The notes beneath the pieces were generated by a model. It saw nothing but the letters and a program-made list of their open reading frames with translations, searched no databases and had not been told where the DNA came from. From Lachnospiraceae bacterium (GTDB lineage Bacteria; Bacillota; Clostridia; Lachnospirales; Lachnospiraceae), in assembly GCA_014239155.1 (NCBI GenBank), contig JAAZZQ010000022.1:62001-126000 (forward strand): DNA of 64,000 bases. Reading direction: 5' to 3'. Positions 47,137 through 56,302 of the stretch are shown here, piece by piece. Each line of letters opens with the position of its first letter. Position 1 is the first letter of the stretch. The translations under genes were made by a program, and so were the position numbers.

Positions 47137-47157
47137 CAAGTAAAGGAGGAATAAGAT

Positions 47158-49053
47158 ATGCCAGATATTAAACAAAAATATGTCGAAGAATTTGATGTGA
47201 AAGAGGAACTTCATAAGCTTCCCAATAAGCCGGGTGTCTATATTATGCACGATGTAGAGGACACCATTTTGTATGTTGGAAAGGCAAAAAACCTACATAA
47301 CCGAGTACGTTCATATTTTAAGGAAAATATAGGGCGCGGACCACAAATTGATAAGATGGTATCTTTAATTGCACGGTTTGAGTATATCGTTACTGACTCA
47401 GAACTAGAAGCACTTGTGTTGGAAAATAATTTAATTAAAGAATATTCGCCCAAATATAATACGTTGTTAAAGGATGATAAGACATATCCCTATATTAAAG
47501 TGACATTAGGAGAAGATTATCCGCGTGTTATGATTGTTCGGCAGATGAAAAAGGACAAAGCAAAGTATTTTGGACCGTTTACAAATGGAGGGGTGAAGGA
47601 GAGTATTGACTTAATCAACAAGTTGTATCAGTTGCGTACATGTAACAGAAAACTTCCAAAAGATTGCGGCAAGGAGCGTCCTTGCCTCAATTTTCATATT
47701 GGTCAGTGCTGTGCACCATGTCAAGGAAGTATTACAAAAGAAGAGTATTCACGGCGAATTGACAAGGCGATTGATTTTTTAAATGGAAAACAACAGCCAG
47801 TTCTCAAGGAATTAAAAGAAAAAATGCAACAGGCTTCAGAGAAGATGGATTTTGAGGAGGCAATCCGATATCGGGATTTGATTGACAGCGTAAAAAAAGT
47901 TAGCGAGACACAGAAAATGTCTGACAATGTGGGTGAGGATAAGGATATTATCGCGCTCGCAATTGATGGAAATGAAACCGTTGTGCAGGTATTTTTTCTG
48001 CGCAATGGCAAGTTGATTGGCAGGGAGCATTTTTATATGGCACAGGTTGAGGAACTCACAGCAGATAATATTCTGACAAACTTTGTCAAACAGTTTTATT
48101 CAGGAACGCCATTTATTCCGCGAGAGATTATATTACAGGAGCCAATTGAGGATATGGAGTTGGTGGAACGATGGCTGACAAATAGAAAGGGAACAAGGGT
48201 TTATCTAAAAGTTCCTCAAAAGGGTTCTAAGGAACGGCTGGTAGATTTGGCAGCAAGAAATGCCCAGCTTATATTAAGTCAGGATAGAGAGCGTATTAAG
48301 CGCGAGGAGGGTAGAACAATTGGCGCAGTAAAGGAGATTGAGGATCTTTTGGGTATTCGTCCGCTAACACGTATGGAGGCATTTGATATTTCTAATACCA
48401 GTGGTTTTGTTAATGTAGGTTCTATGGTTGTGTATGAGAAAGGCAAACCCAAACGCAGCGATTATCGTAAATTTCGCATGAAAACGGTTACTGGTCCAGA
48501 TGATTATGCTTGTATGTATGAAGTTCTAACACGACGTTTTCAACATGGAATTGACGAGCGTGAAGAAATGATGCTTGATGAGAATAATATTGGAGAAAAT
48601 TTTGGAAGCTTTACGAAATTTCCAGATTTGCTTTTGATGGATGGCGGACGCGGACAAGTCAACATCGCTTTGCAAGTGTTGGACGAACTTGGAATTAATA
48701 TTCCAGTGTGTGGTATGGTAAAAGATGACAACCATCATACAAGAGGATTGTATTTCAATAACATGGAACTTCCGATTGATACGCGCAGCGAAGGGTTTAA
48801 GTTAATTACGCGTATACAGGATGAAGCGCACCGTTTTGCAATTACGTATCATCGTTCGCTTCGGAGCAAAGCACAAGTGCACTCCGTGCTTGACGAAATA
48901 CCAGGAGTGGGACCTAGCCGTCGAAAGGCGTTAATGAAGTATTTTAAATCTATTGAGGAACTACGTGCCGCAGATGCCGCCAAGATTTCGGAGGTGCCGG
49001 GAATTTCAGCAAATGTTGCACAGGAAATTTATCAGTTTTTTCAAACGAAATAA
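47158..49053 (+). CDS. uvrC: Excinuclease ABC subunit C
   Basis: A 631-residue nucleotide excision repair nuclease making both incisions around DNA lesions. The GIY-YIG domain spans about residues 20-100 ([20 protein letters not shown]). A Cys-rich stretch [20 protein letters not shown] near 163 precedes the UVR motif (about 205-240). The RNase H-like endonuclease is in the middle ([19 protein letters not shown] near 405, [13 protein letters not shown] near 495). Tandem helix-hairpin-helix units end the protein ([28 protein letters not shown]). Length is normal. AAGGAGG precedes the ATG. Confidence 0.97.
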   Translation: MPDIKQKYVEEFDVKEELHKLPNKPGVYIMHDVEDTILYVGKAKNLHNRVRSYFKENIGRGPQIDKMVSLIARFEYIVTDSELEALVLENNLIKEYSPKYNTLLKDDKTYPYIKVTLGEDYPRVMIVRQMKKDKAKYFGPFTNGGVKESIDLINKLYQLRTCNRKLPKDCGKERPCLNFHIGQCCAPCQGSITKEEYSRRIDKAIDFLNGKQQPVLKELKEKMQQASEKMDFEEAIRYRDLIDSVKKVSETQKMSDNVGEDKDIIALAIDGNETVVQVFFLRNGKLIGREHFYMAQVEELTADNILTNFVKQFYSGTPFIPREIILQEPIEDMELVERWLTNRKGTRVYLKVPQKGSKERLVDLAARNAQLILSQDRERIKREEGRTIGAVKEIEDLLGIRPLTRMEAFDISNTSGFVNVGSMVVYEKGKPKRSDYRKFRMKTVTGPDDYACMYEVLTRRFQHGIDEREEMMLDENNIGENFGSFTKFPDLLLMDGGRGQVNIALQVLDELGINIPVCGMVKDDNHHTRGLYFNNMELPIDTRSEGFKLITRIQDEAHRFAITYHRSLRSKAQVHSVLDEIPGVGPSRRKALMKYFKSIEELRAADAAKISEVPGISANVAQEIYQFFQTK

Positions 49054-49076
49054 AATTTTTCTGTTTAAGGATTTTT

Positions 49077-49347
49077 TAAGATTTCTTTCCTTACAAAGAT
49101 ATATCTTGTCAAGTATTTTGCTGTGGTCGTAGTAGGCGCGACTGTAGGGGTTGTAATAAGTATCCCAGTCGGCAAAGGCATGATGGAAAGTGTCAGCAAA
49201 AATATGGTGTTGGGAGACAGCGCAAATTCGATTGGCATTAATCTGATTTGTAGTATTGTGGTGGTACTGTTTGTGACAGAAATGTGTGTTTTATTTACTG
49301 CAAAACTAAAGAAAGTTTCTGTGATTGAGGCGGTACTTGAAGAATGA
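49077..49347 (+). pseudogene. Remnant of an FtsX-type ABC permease C-terminus
   Basis: An open stretch without a proper start reads KIYLVKYFAVVVVGATVGVV, then two hydrophobic segments and the end FTAKLKKVSVIEAVLEE. This is the last two helices and the usual cytoplasmic ending of a MacB/FtsX-like permease. The rest of the gene is absent. It follows uvrC directly and is followed by an ABC ATPase fragment, so a transporter locus has decayed here. Confidence 0.65.
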
Positions 49348-49667
49348 AGCAGCCTTTTCAAAAAAGACGATAAAGGAAAACAATCTGGAAATTGGAGATA
49401 TAATAATTTTTCTATACAGATAAAAAAGTCTTTGAACAGTTGGATTTTCGGATAATAGCCGGAGAGAAGGTAAGAATCTGTGGAGAAAATGGTAGAGGAA
49501 AGACAACTCTGATACAAATTCTTGGTACTTTGCTGGAGAGTCATAATGGCAGATTGATGATATCTGAACAGGATTTTCGAGAGATTGACAAGAAAAGTTG
49601 GCGCAGTCTTATTTCCTATGTATTGATCTGTAACAAGGAATTGTTAATAAATAATTTGTATAAATAA
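49348..49667 (+). pseudogene. Frameshifted fragment of an ABC exporter ATPase
   Basis: KENNLEIGDIIIF continues, after a frameshift in the T run at 49407-49411, as YTDKKVFEQLDFRIIAGEKV. It then has Walker A CGENGRGKTTLIQILGTLL and ends at a stop (49665-49667) before the signature and Walker B. Only the first third of a nucleotide-binding domain remains. Frameshift and truncation mark it as dead. Confidence 0.7.
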
Positions 49668-49722
49668 CTATTTGTGCCATTATTTATACATTGTTTTTGC
49701 TTGTATAAATACCACAAATAGT
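49667..49722. repeat. Imperfect 56-bp palindrome after the ABC remnants
   Basis: The left arm (49667-49690) and right arm (49702-49722) share ACTATTTGTG and ATTTATACA in inverted order around TTGTTTTTGCT. TTGTATAAATA also occurs directly at 49656, giving a direct repeat with 49701. It could be a mobile-element scar or a transcription stop. Confidence 0.6.
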
Positions 49723-49771
49723 ATATCAGATTTTTGAGGCTATATCTAAAAATTTTAAAGTAATAAGAGGT

Positions 49772-49800
49772 TTGAAATTCTGTGCGTTATTGTGTATAAT
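49772..49800 (+). promoter_or_regulatory. Promoter of the deformylase-YunG operon
   Basis: TTGAAA (49772-49777), a 17-bp spacer and a perfect TATAAT (49795-49800). Confidence 0.7.
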
Positions 49801-49871
49801 AGAAATACACAACTTTTTGTAAAAATACAGACTATAATTTGAGTGCTTACTGGAAAGTTAGAGGGATTATT

Positions 49872-50282
49872 ATGGTGAAGCAAATTGTAAGAGATACTTT
49901 TTTCTTGAATCAAAAATCAGAACTTGCAACAAGAGAGGATGCGCAAGTGGTTACGGATTTGCTTGATACTCTGAAAGCAAATCAGGCTCGATGCGCTGGA
50001 ATGGCAGCCAATATGATTGGTGTGCGAAAACGAATTATTGTGGTAAATATGGGGTTTATGAATGTACCAATGATAAATCCCGTAATTACGAAAAAATCAG
50101 GCGTATACGAAGTTGAGGAAGGCTGTTTGTCTTTGGATGGAGTGCGGGCAACAACGCGGTATCAAGAGATTGCGGTGGAGTTTTTTGATGCTGAATGGAA
50201 AAAGCAAAAGCAGAACTATTCCGGTTGGATTGCACAGATTATACAACATGAGTGTGACCATTTGGAAGGCATTATCATATGA
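49872..50282 (+). CDS. def: Peptide deformylase paralogue
   Basis: A 136-residue metal enzyme removing the formyl group from nascent proteins. The three motifs are present in altered form: CAGMAANMIGV near 45 (usual GxGLAAxQ; here Asn-Met replace Pro-Gln), EEGCLSLDGV near 88 with the metal-binding Cys, and IQHECDHLEGIII at the end with two metal His and the catalytic Glu. It is short and the Gln of motif 1 is not obvious, so activity may be reduced; it looks like the accessory clostridial type rather than the main Def. The ATG at 49872 has AGAGGG upstream. The next gene follows after 13 bp. Confidence 0.9.
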   Translation: MVKQIVRDTFFLNQKSELATREDAQVVTDLLDTLKANQARCAGMAANMIGVRKRIIVVNMGFMNVPMINPVITKKSGVYEVEEGCLSLDGVRATTRYQEIAVEFFDAEWKKQKQNYSGWIAQIIQHECDHLEGIII

Positions 50283-50295
50283 AAAGAGGGAAGAA

Positions 50296-50730
50296 ATGGA
50301 AGAATATAAATTTTATGGCTGGGAGCAGGCAGACACGCCGGCGGTGACAGACCAATATGCAGGGATAAAAACACCAATAGACTTATATAATGCGCTGTCA
50401 AAGATTTGGTGTGCGGATACCTGTGCACCAAGAATGCGTGTGAACTGGACACCGGAGAATAAAACACTCGGACAGTGCTCCATTACAGCATTTCTGGCAC
50501 AGGATATTTTTGGTGGAAAAGTGTATGGAATCCTAAGACCTGATGGAAATTATCACTGTTATAATGTTGCTGGTGGCCGTTGTTTTGATTTGACCAGTGA
50601 GCAGTTTGGCGACGAAATTCTGAACTATGAAGATAATCCCGAGCAATCGCGTGAAGTACATTTTGCAAAGGAGGAGAAACGTCAACGATATGAGTATTTA
50701 AAGAAAATGCTTCTCCTGATGGAACCGTGA
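50296..50730 (+). CDS. YunG-like protein
   Basis: A 144-residue protein of unknown function. The stretch NKTLGQCSITAFLAQDIFGGKVYGI near 58 and NYHCYNVAGGRCFDLTSEQFGDE near 88 match the pattern of YunG-family proteins: a Cys followed later by a His and an Asp, suggesting a papain-like or transglutaminase-like pocket, which is inference. Start 50296 follows AGAGGGAAGAA, 13 bases after the deformylase stop, so the genes form an operon. Its last 33 bases overlap the converging amino acid ABC ATPase gene. Confidence 0.7.
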   Translation: MEEYKFYGWEQADTPAVTDQYAGIKTPIDLYNALSKIWCADTCAPRMRVNWTPENKTLGQCSITAFLAQDIFGGKVYGILRPDGNYHCYNVAGGRCFDLTSEQFGDEILNYEDNPEQSREVHFAKEEKRQRYEYLKKMLLLMEP

Positions 50731-51495
50731 CAAAAATTGCTTTGTGCGTTCTTCCTTTGGATTTTCTATGACATCTTTGGGCGCTCCTTGTTCCAAAATA
50801 GTTCCATCGTCCATAAAAATAACAGAATCCGCGACATCTCGCGCAAATGCCATTTCATGTGTGACAATAATCATGGTGGTTTCTTTGGCTGCAAGCTCTT
50901 GAATCACATGCAATACTTCACCGGTTAATTCTGGGTCAAGCGCAGAAGTTGGTTCATCAAAACACAAAATATCAGGGGTGAGCGCCAGTGCACGTGCAAT
51001 AGCAACACGCTGGCATTGACCGCCTGAAAGTTGGTGTGGATAGTTTCCCATGCGGTCGGCAAGCCCCATTTGATTTAGTAGTTCTTTTGCTTGCAGTTCA
51101 ATTTGGAGTAGTCTTTCTTTTTTGTGTGCTTTGTAGTCAGGTGCTTCTTTTGCAAGCAACTGTCCTGCCAACATAACATTTTGTAGCGCAGTGTATTGCG
51201 GAAATAGATTGAATGATTGAAATACAAGACCAAAATGCAAGCGCTTTCGGCGAATTTCACTTTCCTTTCCTGTGGATGGGTCGTCAGAATCAAAAAGAGT
51301 TTCTCCGTTTACGCGAATAACGCCACTGTCAGGTTTTTCTAAAAAGTTTAAACAGCGCAGAAGCGTTGTCTTACCGCTTCCAGAGGAGCCAATAATGGAT
51401 ACTGTCTGTCCTTTTTCCATCGAGAAGCTAATGTCCTTTAATACTTGTGTCTTTTCAAATGTTTTCTGAATGTGTTGTACTTCTAAGACAGCCAT
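50698..51495 (-). CDS. Polar amino acid ABC transporter ATP-binding protein
   Basis: A 265-residue importer ATPase of the GlnQ/TcyC type. Motifs are Walker A GSSGSGKTT near 36, Q-loop FQSFNLF, ABC signature LSGGQCQR near 158, Walker B DILCFDEPTSALDPE near 177 and H-loop TIIVTHEMAFARDVAD near 210. It is last of three genes (binding protein, permease, ATPase) transcribed leftward. Its 3' end overlaps the YunG-like gene tail to tail. Confidence 0.95.
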   Translation of the reverse strand: MAVLEVQHIQKTFEKTQVLKDISFSMEKGQTVSIIGSSGSGKTTLLRCLNFLEKPDSGVIRVNGETLFDSDDPSTGKESEIRRKRLHFGLVFQSFNLFPQYTALQNVMLAGQLLAKEAPDYKAHKKERLLQIELQAKELLNQMGLADRMGNYPHQLSGGQCQRVAIARALALTPDILCFDEPTSALDPELTGEVLHVIQELAAKETTMIIVTHEMAFARDVADSVIFMDDGTILEQGAPKDVIENPKEERTKQFLSRFHQEKHFL

Positions 51496-51507
51496 GTCAA
51501 TTTCCCC

Positions 51508-52194
51508 CTATTTAAAGTAATCTAGCCGTTTTTCAAGATATCCCAAAAGCGTAGTGAGAATACCATTCCAAATCAGATAGTAGACCGCGGTAAAAAACAG
51601 TGGCCAGATTGCGCCAGAAATTCCCTGTGAGCCTTTTAGAAAAGACTGTCCTGCCCAGATTATCTCCTGCAAGGCGATAATGCGAGCAAGGGAAGTATCC
51701 TTTACCAATGTAATAATTTCATTGGACATTGGCGGAACAATTCGTTTTATCATCTGAAGCAGCTTAATTTTTACAAAAATCTGTCTTTTGGTCATGCCAA
51801 GCACAAGTCCGGCTTCTGTTTGACCGACAGGAATAGACTGGATGCCACCACGATAAATTTCAGAAAAATAACATGCATAGTTTAAAATAAAGGAAAAGCT
51901 TGCCGCCAGAAAACGGCCGCTTTCCCCACCACCCCAGATAGGGTTGTGCAATACCAGACCCGGGAAATAGTAAATAATTAGCAATTGAATCATAAGTGGC
52001 GTTCCTCGTATAATCCACACAACAAATCTTGCGAGATATTTTATGGGTCTAAAATGGGACATAGAGCCAAACGCAATGACCAGACCAAGCGGAAATGCGC
52101 CAATAAGCGTGACAAAAAACAGTTTTAAGGTTTGTAGGAAACCAATATTTAATGAGCGAATTACAATTGGAAATTGTTCGATAATCAGTTGCAT
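51508..52194 (-). CDS. Polar amino acid ABC transporter permease
   Basis: A 228-residue HisM/GlnP-type permease with about five helices. The N-terminal segment FLQTLKLFFVTLIGAFPLGL and the EAA-type loop QTEAGLVLGMTKRQIFVKI near 130 are typical, as is SNEIITLVKDTSLARIIAL near 160. It lies between its binding protein (52230) and ATPase (50698) genes, 12 bp from the latter. A single permease gene implies a homodimeric channel. Confidence 0.95.
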   Translation of the reverse strand: MQLIIEQFPIVIRSLNIGFLQTLKLFFVTLIGAFPLGLVIAFGSMSHFRPIKYLARFVVWIIRGTPLMIQLLIIYYFPGLVLHNPIWGGGESGRFLAASFSFILNYACYFSEIYRGGIQSIPVGQTEAGLVLGMTKRQIFVKIKLLQMIKRIVPPMSNEIITLVKDTSLARIIALQEIIWAGQSFLKGSQGISGAIWPLFFTAVYYLIWNGILTTLLGYLEKRLDYFK

Positions 52195-52229
52195 AGAAAT
52201 CTTCTGTTTATCTCCTTGTTTTCTTTTGA

Positions 52230-53162
52230 TTATTGTTCAATCAGTGCAGCTTGGACACCATATTTTTCTGCGATTGTAAGCATACTTCCATCTTGATAAC
52301 TTGTGACAAAAAAGTCGTTTAATGCAGTTGCAAGGTCAGAACCTTTTCTAAAACCGACACCGTATTTCTCATCATTTAATCCAACTGTATATGTAAGATT
52401 TGCATATCCTGTGCCTTCTCCCACCATAGCAGCCGCCATAAGAGAATCAATAATAGCAGCGTCAGAAGTTCCTGCTGCAACTTCCATCAAAGCATCTGCC
52501 TGCGCTGTGACAGGTGTGTGTTCAAGTTCGAGTGCAATGGCTTGCGCTTCCCCTGCGCTGCCTGCCTCAACGGCAAAGTTGACTTCTGGAATGTTGTCTT
52601 TGTCTTGGAAGCTATCAGCTTTATCAACAGGTACTACAATTACTTGTGCATTGTTGCAATAAGCATTGGAACATTCCATAGCACTTGTGACTTCTGATGT
52701 AAGAGTCATGCCATTCCACACACAATCAATTGTTTTGCCTTCTAGTTCCATAATCTTGTTGTCCCAGTCAATTTCAACAAACTCGGCAGATACATTAAGA
52801 CTTTCTGCAAAAGCTTTTGCCATATCTGCATCAAAACCAATCCATTCGCCATTTTCGTCTTTGTAGTCCATCGGCTCAAAATCTGTGATTCCAACAACCA
52901 AAGTGCCTTTGTTTTTAACATAGTCAAGATCGGATGTAGTATTTTGTGCGTCTGTGGAATTAGAAGCAGTATTGGAAGCTTGTGTAGAAGTGGAGTTTTC
53001 TGCTTCTGTGTTTTGCGCGGCATCTGTTGGTGTGTTGTTGTTTTCTTGTGCTGGTGTGGAATTGTCCGTGGATGGTGCAGGTGTGTTGCTGCATCCTGCA
53101 AGTGCTGCGGATAACATAAGTGCTGTGGTTAGCGCCATCGCCTTTGTAATCATATTTTTCAT
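52230..53162 (-). CDS. Polar amino acid ABC solute-binding lipoprotein
   Basis: A 310-residue family 3 solute-binding protein. The signal peptide ends LSAALAGCS, with lipidated Cys near 24. A Thr/Asn/Ser/Ala-rich linker of about 50 residues follows. The binding domain starts near residue 80 with YVKNKGTLVVGITDFEPMDYKDENGEWIGFDADMAKAF. The FEPMDY and IGFDADMAKAFA patterns fit a cystine/glutamine/general polar amino acid binder; the exact ligand is open. It is first in the operon, with a promoter at 53227-53255. Confidence 0.94.
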   Translation of the reverse strand: MKNMITKAMALTTALMLSAALAGCSNTPAPSTDNSTPAQENNNTPTDAAQNTEAENSTSTQASNTASNSTDAQNTTSDLDYVKNKGTLVVGITDFEPMDYKDENGEWIGFDADMAKAFAESLNVSAEFVEIDWDNKIMELEGKTIDCVWNGMTLTSEVTSAMECSNAYCNNAQVIVVPVDKADSFQDKDNIPEVNFAVEAGSAGEAQAIALELEHTPVTAQADALMEVAAGTSDAAIIDSLMAAAMVGEGTGYANLTYTVGLNDEKYGVGFRKGSDLATALNDFFVTSYQDGSMLTIAEKYGVQAALIEQ

Positions 53163-53226
53163 AATACTCCTCCATTTAAAATAAGAATAGATTTTTGGAT
53201 AGTAAAATCTTTGATTTCACGTTATC

Positions 53227-53255
53227 ATGTTATCAGTTTACCGTATTAAAGTCAA
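53227..53255 (-). promoter_or_regulatory. Promoter of the amino acid importer operon
   Basis: On the minus strand TTGACT (53250-53255), a 17-bp spacer and TAACAT (53227-53232). Confidence 0.55.
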
Positions 53256-53282
53256 TAGGGCATATATTATTTTTGTTAATAA

Positions 53283-53311
53283 TTGATTTGACACATTTTT
53301 TCCTGTATAAT
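53283..53311 (+). promoter_or_regulatory. Promoter of the first DUF1963 gene
   Basis: TTGATT (53283-53288), a 17-bp spacer and a perfect TATAAT (53306-53311). As at ftsH, a dispersed repeat copy lies immediately downstream in the leader. Confidence 0.65.
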
Positions 53312-53338
53312 GAAAGAAACAATTACAAGAGTATGAAA

Positions 53339-53474
53339 ACTTCTTAGAACTTTGCATTTACTGCAAACGATGGCTTTATGAGTCATATAAAATTATATAG
53401 TGGTAAGAGTACATCAAGTTACGGAGAGTGGTTTTGTATGATTTGATGTTTGTAACAGGAAGTTGAAGGTTCAT
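53339..53474 (+). repeat. Degenerate copy of the GTTACAG-ended repeat
   Basis: Same module order as at 24883: AGAACTTTGCATTTACTGCAAA, then ACATCAAG...TTTGATGT with TTGTATGATT between, then GTAACAGGAAGTTGAAGGTTC. The terminal ends have decayed, but spacing is kept, about 136 bp in total. Confidence 0.65.
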
Positions 53475-53497
53475 TTTTAATAGTAAGAAGGATGCAT

Positions 53498-54796
53498 ATG
53501 CAAAAGAATGAGAGGACAATTGACCCACACCTTTTGCGGGCGATTGTAAGAACAACTGGCAGGGTTCCATTAATTCCGTATGATTTAAAAAAAATCAAGG
53601 AATTGGCGATTTATGAGCGGTGTAGAATGCCCAGTTATGAAACAATATCTTTTTTTCGTTTTAAAGAGCATGATTTTTCTGTACTTGGAGAGATGGAAAA
53701 TTTGCATACGTTAAGAATGTATACATACAATCCGTTAATTATTGCAGATTTTTCTTTTTTAAAAAAGTGTAGAAAAATGAAAAAGTTGGATTTGGCGCAG
53801 ACCAATTTTACAGACTGTGCGCTGTTATCTTATCTTCCAGAATTAGTCTATGTTCATCTTCCAGAAGAGAAAAACCTTATCAATAAGCACGTTTTAGATA
53901 CCATTCATGCAAAAATCGAATTTGATGAGGAGGAAATTCATGATTATCCAATTGTGGAAATTGTGGAGCAAATAAAGGAGAAGACGAAAAGACCAGCATA
54001 TGCCTTGGCATTGCGAAAAGGTATTGTGCCAGATTTGTTTGACAGCAAATTTGGCGGTCTGCCATATTGGAATCCGAAAATGGCGTATCCATTGGATAGG
54101 ACAGGGCAAAAGATGACGATGATAGCGCAGATTAACTTTGATAGGGCGACAGTGGATGAAAGACTGCCGCAACAGGGAATATTGCAGTTTTTTATCGCTT
54201 TAGATGACGAAGAAGATTTGTATGGATATGATGGAGAAGTGCCGGATAGACAAGAAATGTTCCGCGTTGTGTATCATGAGGCAGTGGATTACGGTATTAC
54301 AAAAGAGCAAGTTTTAAAGTTAGAGATTCCCATTTGTACAGATCCAGAACTTAGACAATGTTCACCTGTCTGGAATGAAATTGGCTTTGATTTTGTGCCG
54401 CAAGAGGTCTATCTATATCCTGATGATAAGCACATTGTAGATCCATTACGGGAAGCGGAAATTGCCTTGATAGGAAAAGACGTTAGAGAACGATATTTTT
54501 TTAACAGGGAAGAAGTGGATTATTTTTACCGCAAATTGTCCTATTTTGGAAGTCATATGTTAGGGTATCCGCTTCGTCTTCTTTTTACCCCTCAAAAGAT
54601 TGTTAATAAAATAGAGAAATATGATACAGTATTGTTGCAGATTCATCAGGAAATCAAGGAGCAAGCAGACCGTGTGCTCTGGTCCCACAGTGGTGCTATT
54701 CAATTTTTTATGAATAGCGAGGCACTTGCGCGGCGAGATTTTAGCAAAGTATTGTATTACTGGGGGTGTGTAAATAAGGAGAAGTACCCAAAATAA
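53498..54796 (+). CDS. LRR-like plus DUF1963/YwqG protein, copy 1
   Basis: A 432-residue soluble protein. Residues about 55-140 carry leucine-rich-repeat-like units (MENLHTLRMYTYNPLIIADF, then CRKMKKLDLAQTNFTD). From about 165 a DUF1963/YwqG domain follows: DLFDSKFGGLPYWNPKMAYP near 185, MIAQINFDRATVDERLPQQG near 208, LQFFIALDDEEDLYGYDG near 230 and a long C-terminal part with SHMLGYPL. The fold's function is unknown; YwqG-like proteins are often near toxin-immunity genes. The ATG at 53498 has AGAAGG six bases upstream. A paralogue follows at 54935. Confidence 0.8.
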   Translation: MQKNERTIDPHLLRAIVRTTGRVPLIPYDLKKIKELAIYERCRMPSYETISFFRFKEHDFSVLGEMENLHTLRMYTYNPLIIADFSFLKKCRKMKKLDLAQTNFTDCALLSYLPELVYVHLPEEKNLINKHVLDTIHAKIEFDEEEIHDYPIVEIVEQIKEKTKRPAYALALRKGIVPDLFDSKFGGLPYWNPKMAYPLDRTGQKMTMIAQINFDRATVDERLPQQGILQFFIALDDEEDLYGYDGEVPDRQEMFRVVYHEAVDYGITKEQVLKLEIPICTDPELRQCSPVWNEIGFDFVPQEVYLYPDDKHIVDPLREAEIALIGKDVRERYFFNREEVDYFYRKLSYFGSHMLGYPLRLLFTPQKIVNKIEKYDTVLLQIHQEIKEQADRVLWSHSGAIQFFMNSEALARRDFSKVLYYWGCVNKEKYPK

Positions 54797-54934
54797 GTAA
54801 TACAGATTGCAAGGGATATTTTTGTGAGATTTAAGAGAAGATGAATTTGCAGATTGATAAGAAGATGTATGGAAATAACATGGATAGATTGCGTAGAATA
54901 TTTTCATACAGTTTCTAAGAAAGGGGATAGTTTT

Positions 54935-56203
54935 ATGCAACAGGAGAAGAGAACTGTTGATCCATATCTTATGGGGGCAATTGTAAGAAGTAATGGAAAA
55001 ATCCCATATGTGCTGTATGATATAAAGAAGATAAAGACGCTAACGCTGACAGAGGAAACGATAGGGTCATATTCTGATATGTTTCAGATAAAAGAGCATG
55101 ATTTTTCAATTGTTGAAGAGATGGAAAATCTACATACTTTAATCGTTAATACGCGAAAGCCACTTATTATAGAAAATTATTCTTTTCTTGCAAAGTGCAT
55201 AAAATTAAAAAAATTGGATTTGGTACAGACAAATTTTACGGACTGTGCACCTTTGGCACAGCTTACTGCACTTGCTTATATTCGGTTGCCAGAAAAGCAT
55301 CGTCTTGTCAATACACAGGTTTTGGATACGCTTTGCGCAGAGATTGAATTTGACGAGACGACAACCTATGATTATCCAATAGAAGAGATTGCGAAATATA
55401 TCAAAGAGCAGACCAAGACAATGGCATATGCGTTGACCTTGCAGAAAGATATTGCACCAGATTTGTTTGACAGTAAGTTTGGCGGTTTGCCGTATTGGAA
55501 TCTGAAAATGGCATATCCAGAGGACAAGACAGGTCAAAAAATGATATTTCTTGCGCAGATTAATTTTGACAGAGCAACAGTGGATAAGCGTCTGCCGCAG
55601 CAGGGAATGCTACAATTTTTTATTGCGCTTGATGATTGTGAGGGTACTTATGGCTATGACGGTGACACGCCGGATTGTCAGGAAATGTTTCGTGTGGTAT
55701 ACCATGAAACAGTGGATTACTCTATCACAGAGAAACAAATTTTAGCGTTGGATATTCCGGTGTCAACGGATCCAGAAATTGAAGAGTTTACCCCTGTCTG
55801 GAAGCCATTTCGGGTTGAAATTACACCAAAGGAAGTTTATATGAGTACCACTGACAAGCGCTTTGACAAGCTGTTTCGGAGTGCAGTAAAGGCGTTAAAG
55901 GGGAAAACTATTGGGAAAAAGAGTGCATATGATGTTTTGACCAATGAAGATTATTGGGCTCTAAATAACGAGTTGTCATACTATGGGCATAATATGTTAG
56001 GCTACCCATTTTTTGTACAGTCTGATCCAAGAAAAAAAGCAAAGTATTACGATACGGTATTGTTACAGATTCATTCGGAGATGACAGATGACGAGGAGCT
56101 TGTGTGTTGGGCAGATGGCGGCGTAGCCAATTTCTTTATCAATAGTGAGGCGCTTGCACAGCGAGATTTTAGTAAGATATTTTATTGTTGGGATTGTGAT
56201 TAA
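54935..56203 (+). CDS. LRR-like plus DUF1963/YwqG protein, copy 2
   Basis: A 422-residue paralogue of the preceding protein with the same order: MENLHTLIVNTRKPLIIENY and LKKLDLVQTNFTDCAPLAQL in the repeat part, then DLFDSKFGGLPYWNLKMAYP, FLAQINFDRATVDKRLPQQG and NMLGYPFFV in the DUF1963 part. Several stretches are identical between copies while linkers differ, indicating an old tandem duplication under selection on the fold. Both end with nearly the same FFxNSEALAxRDFSK motif. AAGGGG lies eight bases before the ATG at 54935; the frame opens earlier at 54854 without a site. A terminator follows at 56258. Confidence 0.8.
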   Translation: MQQEKRTVDPYLMGAIVRSNGKIPYVLYDIKKIKTLTLTEETIGSYSDMFQIKEHDFSIVEEMENLHTLIVNTRKPLIIENYSFLAKCIKLKKLDLVQTNFTDCAPLAQLTALAYIRLPEKHRLVNTQVLDTLCAEIEFDETTTYDYPIEEIAKYIKEQTKTMAYALTLQKDIAPDLFDSKFGGLPYWNLKMAYPEDKTGQKMIFLAQINFDRATVDKRLPQQGMLQFFIALDDCEGTYGYDGDTPDCQEMFRVVYHETVDYSITEKQILALDIPVSTDPEIEEFTPVWKPFRVEITPKEVYMSTTDKRFDKLFRSAVKALKGKTIGKKSAYDVLTNEDYWALNNELSYYGHNMLGYPFFVQSDPRKKAKYYDTVLLQIHSEMTDDEELVCWADGGVANFFINSEALAQRDFSKIFYCWDCD

Positions 56204-56257
56204 ATAAAAAATAACCCCTGCCCCAGCTTACGAAAAAAATCAATATAAGATATAATG

Positions 56258-56302
56258 AATTTCAGTGCGATACATAGAAAGTGTGTCGTACTGAAATTTT
56301 TT
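56258..56302 (+). terminator. Terminator after the DUF1963 pair
   Basis: AATTTCAGT (56258-56266) pairs with ACTGAAATT (56290-56298), and the inner arms pair with two G-T wobbles; six T follow (56297-56302). It flows straight into the terminator-linked repeat. Confidence 0.85.
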
